Source of the DNA: an uncultured Oscillospiraceae bacterium
GTDB taxonomy: Bacteria > Bacillota > Clostridia > Oscillospirales > Oscillospiraceae
Direction: 5' to 3'
Length of the DNA stretch: 35,752 nucleotides
Assembly: GCA_947623745.1 (NCBI GenBank)
Contig: CANQHN010000027.1
Span: 1 to 35,752 of the forward strand
In this document: positions 32,391 to 35,752 of the stretch, one piece after another
Layout of the letters: each line of letters opens with the position of its first letter
Numbering within the stretch: the stretch's first letter is position 1
Program-made: the position numbers and the translations under genes
Notes under the pieces: generated by a model
Databases searched by the model: none
What the model saw: the letters and a program-made list of their open reading frames with translations, nothing else
What the model was told of the DNA's origin: nothing

Positions 32391-32451
32391 ACCAAGTCCA
32401 AATTGCCCTGGCGTGGGGCATTTGAATCACATATAGAAAGGATCTGAGCGT

Positions 32452-32970
32452 ATGAGCAACCCAATCGTCACCATCGAGATGGAAAACGGCGGTATCATCA
32501 AGGCTGAACTTTACCCCGAGGTAGCGCCCAACAGCGTGAACAACTTCATCAGCCTGGTCCAGAAGGGTTTCTATGACGGGCTGATCTTCCACCGGGTCAT
32601 CCCCGGATTCATGATCCAGGGCGGCTGCCCCAACGGCACCGGCATGGGCGGCCCGGGTTACTCCATCAAGGGCGAGTTCGCCCAAAACGGCTTCAAAAAC
32701 GACCTGCTCCACGACCGGGGCGTGCTGTCTATGGCCCGGGCCATGGACCCCGACTCCGCCGGCAGTCAGTTCTTCATCATGGTGGAGAAGGCCCCCCACC
32801 TGGACGGCGCCTACGCCGCGTTCGGCCGGGTGCTGGAGGGCATGGATGTGGCCGACCAGATCGTCTCCACCCGCCGGGACTGGAACGACCGGCCCCGCCA
32901 GCCCCAGCGCATGAAAAAGGTCACCGTGGACACCATGGGTGTGGACTATCCGGAGCCGGAGAAGGTCTGA
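32452..32970 (+). CDS. cyclophilin-type peptidyl-prolyl cis-trans isomerase
   Basis: 172 residues of a single cyclophilin domain: IIKAELYPEVAPNSVNNFIS, GLIFHRVIPGFMIQGGCPNG with the catalytic Arg, then AMDPDSAGSQFFIMVEKAPH and AAFGRVLEGMDV. It speeds proline isomerisation during folding. No signal peptide, so it is cytosolic. It starts 61 bases after smpB with an AAAGGA site and is probably co-transcribed with it. Confidence 0.96.
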   Translation: MSNPIVTIEMENGGIIKAELYPEVAPNSVNNFISLVQKGFYDGLIFHRVIPGFMIQGGCPNGTGMGGPGYSIKGEFAQNGFKNDLLHDRGVLSMARAMDPDSAGSQFFIMVEKAPHLDGAYAAFGRVLEGMDVADQIVSTRRDWNDRPRQPQRMKKVTVDTMGVDYPEPEKV

Positions 32971-32990
32971 ACCTTCGATCGCAGTTCCCT

Positions 32991-33006
32991 GGGATCTTAA
33001 GATCCC
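32991..33006. repeat. 16-bp perfect palindrome upstream of the tmRNA gene
   Basis: GGGATCTTAAGATCCC is fully self-complementary. It is followed by a second hairpin, AGCCGC/GCGGCT (33011-33027), just five bases before the tmRNA. It might be a protein-binding site or part of the cyclophilin mRNA end. Confidence 0.55.
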
Positions 33007-33031
33007 GCTCAGCCGCGTTCAGCGGCTTCGC

Positions 33032-33398
33032 GGGGGCGTACCGGTTTCGACGGGGGCGCGGAAGCAGGAATAGCGGGCGGTGGCGCACGACCACCTTAAA
33101 ACGGGCTTCTTTATAAATTAAAGAACAACGATAATCTCGCTTACGCTGCCTGATTAAAGGCAGCCGTCTGACCCGGAAGGACCGCGAGCCGGGATCAGGC
33201 GTCGTTCAGCGGTGCACGTGCGTATGGTAAGCTTTGCCCATACCATGAATCATGAAGCTCACCTGACCCCCAGGCGTGACGGCTTGCCTGGGGCGAGGGG
33301 AACAGGGCGGTAACGCCGCCCGGAATAACCGTCTGCGCCCGGAGAAGTTCCTGTGGATGTGTTTTCGGACGGGAGTTCAACTCTCCCCGCCTCCACCA
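33032..33398 (+). ncRNA. ssrA: transfer-messenger RNA (tmRNA)
   Basis: The 5' end GGGGGCGUACCGGUUUCGAC and the 3' end with GGGAGUUCAACUCUCCC and CGCCUCCACCA are the tmRNA tRNA-like ends; GGGGGCG (33032-33038) pairs with CGCCUCC (33388-33394) with one G-U. The T-arm (GTTCAAC) and CCA are encoded. The tag reading frame ends AAC AAC GAT AAT CTC GCT TAC GCT GCC TGA (stop 33151-33153), giving a proteolysis tag ending NNDNLAYAA; the resume codon is not certain. It rescues stalled ribosomes with SmpB. No near-consensus promoter is seen close upstream, so it may be read from the smpB/cyclophilin transcript. Confidence 0.96.
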
Positions 33399-33419
33399 TT
33401 CAAGAGGTATACGAACACC
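33392..33419 (+). repeat. 28-nt repeat across the tmRNA 3' end (copy 1)
   Basis: It starts in the acceptor TCCACCA of the tmRNA and runs to AGGTATACGAACACC. The copy at 34457-34484, across the tRNA-Val 3' end, matches at 26 of 28 positions. Confidence 0.8.
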
Positions 33420-33441
33420 CGGTGTTCGTATACCTCACATT
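33404..33441 (+). terminator. tmRNA terminator, 16-bp perfect inverted repeat
   Basis: GAGGTATACGAACACC (33404-33419) and GGTGTTCGTATACCTC (33421-33436) are perfect arms around one base, followed by ACA and T5. The 5' arm contains the 15-nt motif that recurs after tRNA-Val. Confidence 0.8.
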
Positions 33442-33453
33442 TTTGTCCACCAC

Positions 33454-33492
33454 GTCGTCGCGGACTGTGTATCGTTCGCGGCGACTTTTTTT
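33454..33492 (+). terminator. second terminator after the tmRNA
   Basis: GTCGTCGCGGAC (33454-33465) pairs with GTTCGCGGCGAC (33474-33485) with two G-T pairs, then T7. Confidence 0.7.
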
Positions 33493-33690
33493 GCAAAAAT
33501 ATCACCGCTCATTCACTCCGTCGCTCCTCCTCTCCAAACCGCAGCGCTGCGATTTGGCGCCGCCCTGCGGGCGGATTTTTTTCTGCTGGGACCTCCCCAT
33601 TTTCACATACGCTTCGCCTTTGGCAGATAAATTGGCAGATATCCGCGCTTTCAGGGCGGCACCTGTACAGGACCACCCGGGAGGGCAAGC
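33493..33690. other. non-coding stretch with further hairpins
   Basis: Includes a CGCAGCGCTGCG-centred palindrome (about 33535-33557) and a third terminator. No gene with a ribosome site is seen. Open frames crossing the region lack conserved features. Confidence 0.5.
33560..33582 (+). terminator. third terminator-like hairpin
   Basis: CCGCCC (33560-33565), TGC, GGGCGG (33569-33574), A and T7. Confidence 0.65.
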
Positions 33691-33726
33691 AAAAAAACAC
33701 GGCATGACCTCGATCATGCCGCGTTT
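33691..33726 (-). terminator. terminator of the P-loop gene
   Basis: CGGCATGA (33700-33707) pairs with TCATGCCG (33714-33721), extended by AAAC/GTTT around a mismatch. On the reverse strand it ends in T7. Confidence 0.85.
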
Positions 33727-33779
33727 CAGATGCAGGATGGGCCCCTCACAGGCACCGCCCCTCGGGTTTGATCTCGCTC

Positions 33780-34190
33780 TTAAAAGAACTTCCTGATCCC
33801 CTCGGTGGCCAGGGACTCGTCGTCGCTGATGGTAATGGTGAACTTGATGTTGTGCTGCTCAGCAAACCGATTCAGCCAATCCAGGAACTTTTCGGTCTCA
33901 TTCATATCCTCACAGCCCACGATCTTGGTCAGGCTGTCGATAAAAATATGGGTGATGTCGTAGTTGCTGGCATACAACCCGCTGATAAACCCCTTCAGGG
34001 CGGTGTAATTCTCGATATCATAGTGGCTGGACTCCACCAGGCGGATCTGATAGTGGATATCAAAGGTCAGCTTATTGCCACGCTCGATGCAGACAACATT
34101 GCCGTGTTCGGTCTGGACAGCGCTGTTGATCAGCTCGATCATCTGCTTTGTCTTGCCCCCGCCCTTTTTGCCCATGATAACTCGAATCAT
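33780..34190 (-). CDS. small P-loop ATP-binding protein
   Basis: 136 residues. A Walker A loop GKKGGGKT (residues 7-14) opens the protein, and ITHIFIDSLTKIV is a Walker-B-like strand. The rest (DIENYTALKGFISGLYASNY, then KFLDWLNRFAEQHNIKFTIT and ISDDES) looks like a compact RecA/P-loop fold. It is too small for a motor with other domains. The function is unknown. Start at 34190 with GGAG eight bases upstream; the in-frame GTG three codons earlier overlaps that site. A promoter (34244-34272) and a terminator make it a single-gene unit between the tmRNA and tRNA-Val. Confidence 0.85.
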   Translation of the reverse strand: MIRVIMGKKGGGKTKQMIELINSAVQTEHGNVVCIERGNKLTFDIHYQIRLVESSHYDIENYTALKGFISGLYASNYDITHIFIDSLTKIVGCEDMNETEKFLDWLNRFAEQHNIKFTITISDDESLATEGIRKFF

Positions 34191-34243
34191 GTGTATCACT
34201 CCTTACCGATGTCATGGGAAAGCCGCTTCTTTCCTTACCATAC

Positions 34244-34272
34244 ACTTTACCATATCCGCCGTGCTTTTTCAA
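34244..34272 (-). promoter_or_regulatory. promoter of the P-loop gene
   Basis: Reverse strand TTGAAA (34267-34272), 17 bases, TAAAGT (34244-34249). Confidence 0.6.
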
Positions 34273-34344
34273 CCAGATTATTTGTGAATTTTCTGCGACG
34301 GCAAAATTTCCACAATATTTTCCCCGCCCGCCGCAAAAAAGGCC

Positions 34345-34373
34345 TTGACAAACGGATGGCCTTCCCCTATAAT
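34345..34373 (+). promoter_or_regulatory. promoter of tRNA-Val
   Basis: TTGACA (34345-34350), 17 bases, TATAAT (34368-34373): full consensus. It is 14 bases before the tRNA. Confidence 0.9.
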
Positions 34374-34387
34374 AATCCATGCTGTCC

Positions 34388-34463
34388 GGACGATTAGCTC
34401 AGCTGGTAGAGCATCCGCTTGACGTGCGGGAGGTCACAGGTTCAAATCCTGTATCGTCCACCA
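34388..34463 (+). tRNA. tRNA-Val (anticodon GAC)
   Basis: 76 nt including the encoded CCA. Acceptor GGACGAT (34388-34394) pairs with ATCGTCC (34453-34459). The D arm is GCTC/GAGC, the anticodon arm TCCGC-TTGACGT-GCGGG with anticodon GAC, the T arm ACAGG-TTCAAAT-CCTGT. No independent terminator stands between it and the next ORF. Confidence 0.97.
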
Positions 34464-34484
34464 TCCAATAGGTATACGAACACC
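34457..34484 (+). repeat. 28-nt repeat across the tRNA-Val 3' end (copy 2)
   Basis: Matches 33392-33419 at 26 of 28 positions. It starts in the tRNA acceptor and ends directly before the ATG at 34485. Here the second arm of the tmRNA-type terminator is missing. Confidence 0.8.
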
Positions 34485-34799
34485 ATGACCAATGGCCGTT
34501 TTGCCGTATACCGCAACGTGTTCGCCCTCATAGTTGAGATAGACGACTATGAGGGCGAAACGTATTTACAGACCAAACACGCCACCTACAAGCAAATCCG
34601 GGCGTGGGTCAAGAAGCACTACGGCCTGCACGTCAGCAACCTTGCTATTTCGTGGACAAAAGACCTCTGTGGGCTTGCGAAAGTCCAGAATAAGGGCCCA
34701 AAGGGAGCCCATGGGCCCTATGCTACAGAGCTTACCCCGGAGAAGGCAAACGCCATCCGCGAGGCGTTCCGCTGGTTTGGAATCATTGAAAGCGACTAA
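34485..34799 (+). CDS. 104-residue protein, RumA-tail-like domain
   Basis: The product begins MTNGRFAVYRNVFALIVEID and contains HATYKQIRAWVKKHYGLHVS, then AISWTKDLCGLAKV and a C-terminal TPEKANAIREAFRWFGII. The last two stretches resemble the C-terminal extra domain (TYKxIQxYV...P-EK-xAIxxALRxFGMI) found on some Clostridial RumA-type 23S rRNA methyltransferases; no methyltransferase domain is present. It may bind RNA or DNA. The ATG lies 22 nt behind the tRNA, with only a weak AGG upstream, so expression from the tRNA transcript is plausible but not shown. The lower GC near its end suggests transfer. Confidence 0.6.
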   Translation: MTNGRFAVYRNVFALIVEIDDYEGETYLQTKHATYKQIRAWVKKHYGLHVSNLAISWTKDLCGLAKVQNKGPKGAHGPYATELTPEKANAIREAFRWFGIIESD

Positions 34800-34839
34800 A
34801 ATCAAAACCCCACGCGAGCGTGGGGTTTTGATTTTAGTC
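34794..34839. terminator. 21-bp perfect inverted repeat, bidirectional terminator
   Basis: Arms 34794-34814 and 34819-34839 match over 21 bp (core CCCCACG/CGTGGGG flanked by A- and T-rich tracts), with a CGAG loop. The left arm includes the stop codon of the 104-residue ORF. Confidence 0.85.
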
Positions 34840-34873
34840 ATTTCATCGGTCCTGCAAATGGGAAGTTTGTAGT

Positions 34874-35638
34874 TCAGATTTGAATCTGAAAATCCCTAAA
34901 CTCAAATAATCCATTTCCCTGTTTGAGTTTGCCGCTTCTCTCAATTTGCGCAAACCCGGCCTCAATTTCATCTATCAAGGAGACAGGGATGCTTAACTGA
35001 TGGTGACCGGGTAAAATTCTTGAGATTTTATATTCCTGCACGCGCTTTACAGAGTGATAGAAAAGTTGCGGGTCGGTCGTCGGATAAAACGCATAAAGGC
35101 ACCCTTTATAAATCAAATCCCCGGAAAACAGGTAGTTTCTCCCCGGCTCATAGAAACAGCAATGTCCGGGGGAATGTCCCGGTGTGTGAACGACCTGAAT
35201 CTTCCGACTGCCCAAATCCAGCCAATCACCGTCACGAAAAACTCTTTGCGGCATACCCTGAAAAACGCGATAGGTGTCAATATCGAATTCTGCTGGAAAA
35301 TCGCAAGGGGATTTCGTTAAATTACTTTTGACAACTTGCAGAGGTATTGGAAACTTAACAGAGAGCCAGTCTTTCTCCAATTCATGCACGGCTATGTTAT
35401 CAAAATACTGGTGCCCGCCGATGTGGTCCCAGTGAACATGGGTAGTCGCCGCCATAACCGGTAATTCTGTCAAGCTGTCCACGATTGCCCTTATATTGGA
35501 AACGCCAAGGCCAGTATCAATCAAAAGCGCTTTTTCTTGTCCGCAAAGCAGATAGCAGTGCGTTTCTTCCCAATGTTTGTATTCACTGATTGCGAATGTC
35601 TGATTATCAATTCTCTCAACGGTAAACCAGTCCGTCAT
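34874..35638 (-). CDS. MBL-fold metallo-hydrolase
   Basis: 254 residues. The metal-binding motif THVHWDHIGG (His67, His69, Asp71, His72) is followed by VVHTPGHSPGHCCFYEPGRN, then LFSGDLIYKGCLYAF and a late His in ILPGHHQLSIP. This is the two-zinc beta-lactamase fold of the glyoxalase II or lactonase-like group. The substrate is not known. An ACGGAGA site precedes ATG 35638. It is more AT-rich than the backbone and may be recently acquired. It has its own promoter. Confidence 0.9.
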   Translation of the reverse strand: MTDWFTVERIDNQTFAISEYKHWEETHCYLLCGQEKALLIDTGLGVSNIRAIVDSLTELPVMAATTHVHWDHIGGHQYFDNIAVHELEKDWLSVKFPIPLQVVKSNLTKSPCDFPAEFDIDTYRVFQGMPQRVFRDGDWLDLGSRKIQVVHTPGHSPGHCCFYEPGRNYLFSGDLIYKGCLYAFYPTTDPQLFYHSVKRVQEYKISRILPGHHQLSIPVSLIDEIEAGFAQIERSGKLKQGNGLFEFRDFQIQI

Positions 35639-35686
35639 AATGTTTCTCCGTGATAAACACCGATTTGTCAGTCTATGCCAGCAGAG

Positions 35687-35715
35687 ATTATACCATATCC
35701 ATTAGCGAAAAACAA
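35687..35715 (-). promoter_or_regulatory. promoter of the MBL-fold gene
   Basis: Reverse strand TTGTTT (35710-35715), 17 bases, TATAAT (35687-35692). Nothing else is recognised from 35716 to the window end. Confidence 0.7.
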
Positions 35716-35752
35716 TCCGCATTTTGCCCCACCGCCTCACGGCGTCGGGTGC

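Noticed and set aside
33276-33796. Open frames across the tmRNA and its terminators
   Set aside because: They overlap a structural RNA and several hairpins, have no ribosome site and no conserved features.
33780-34484. A complete integrated element between the tmRNA and tRNA-Val repeats
   Set aside because: Only one small P-loop gene with its own promoter and terminator is present; no integrase is found, so an intact element is not supported, only the repeat itself.

Overview
The window looks like a chromosome segment of a high-GC, spore-forming, anaerobic Firmicute, most likely a gut Oscillospiraceae (the Flavonifractor / Lawsonibacter / Intestinimonas neighbourhood). This rests on strongly GC-biased coding in the backbone, a SpoIIP sporulation hydrolase, Firmicute proteins (YlmH-like S4 protein, DUF896, a DnaD plus DnaC-like loader pair), AGGAGG ribosome-binding sites, and mobile elements of the large serine recombinase and TnpV type typical of gut Clostridia. 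The genus is an inference.

Layout. (1) 1-77 is the tail of an unidentified gene, followed by hairpins and a terminator. (2) About 358-8121 is a decayed mobile island. Its two ends are matching 43-nt inverted copies. Inside are a TnpV remnant fused to a truncated M48 peptidase gene, an XRE regulator, and a large serine recombinase gene that lost its N-terminus and was split by a second element. That inner element (about 1436-6795) carries an epoxide-hydrolase-like enzyme, a GNAT acetyltransferase, a YjbR-like protein, a long structured leader with a seven-codon leader peptide and a terminator, a small ORF, and its own intact large serine recombinase. Its termini hold a perfect 14-bp inverted repeat, and the host reading frame can be rejoined across them. 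(3) 8149-32970 is ordinary backbone: a PRTase-fold protein with a degenerate PRPP loop, pta, an XRE regulator with an Mrp-type Fe-S ATPase, spoIIP, pyrG, a DUF1846 protein, nicotinate phosphoribosyltransferase, a MATE exporter, an acyltransferase and ATP-grasp pair, pnp and rpsO, thiolase, DUF896, YlmH, DnaD and DnaC-like proteins, PTS enzyme I, thiamine pyrophosphokinase, smpB and a cyclophilin. (4) 33032-34839 is an RNA-gene area: tmRNA, several terminators, a small P-loop ATPase, tRNA-Val(GAC) and a 104-residue ORF starting 22 nt after the tRNA. A 28-nt segment spanning the tmRNA 3' end recurs at the tRNA-Val 3' end with 26 of 28 bases identical. (5) 34874-35752 holds an AT-richer MBL-fold hydrolase.

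Functional links. smpB and ssrA, 0.64 kb apart, form the trans-translation ribosome-rescue pair. rpsO and pnp are the classic neighbours of translation and RNA decay. pta and thiolase point to acetyl-CoA, acetate and butyrate-type fermentation. The DnaD and DnaC-like genes form a probable helicase-loading pair. The points most worth a second look are the nested recombinase elements with reconstructable attachment sites, the attenuator-like leader upstream of the inner recombinase, and the repeat shared by the tmRNA and tRNA 3' ends.
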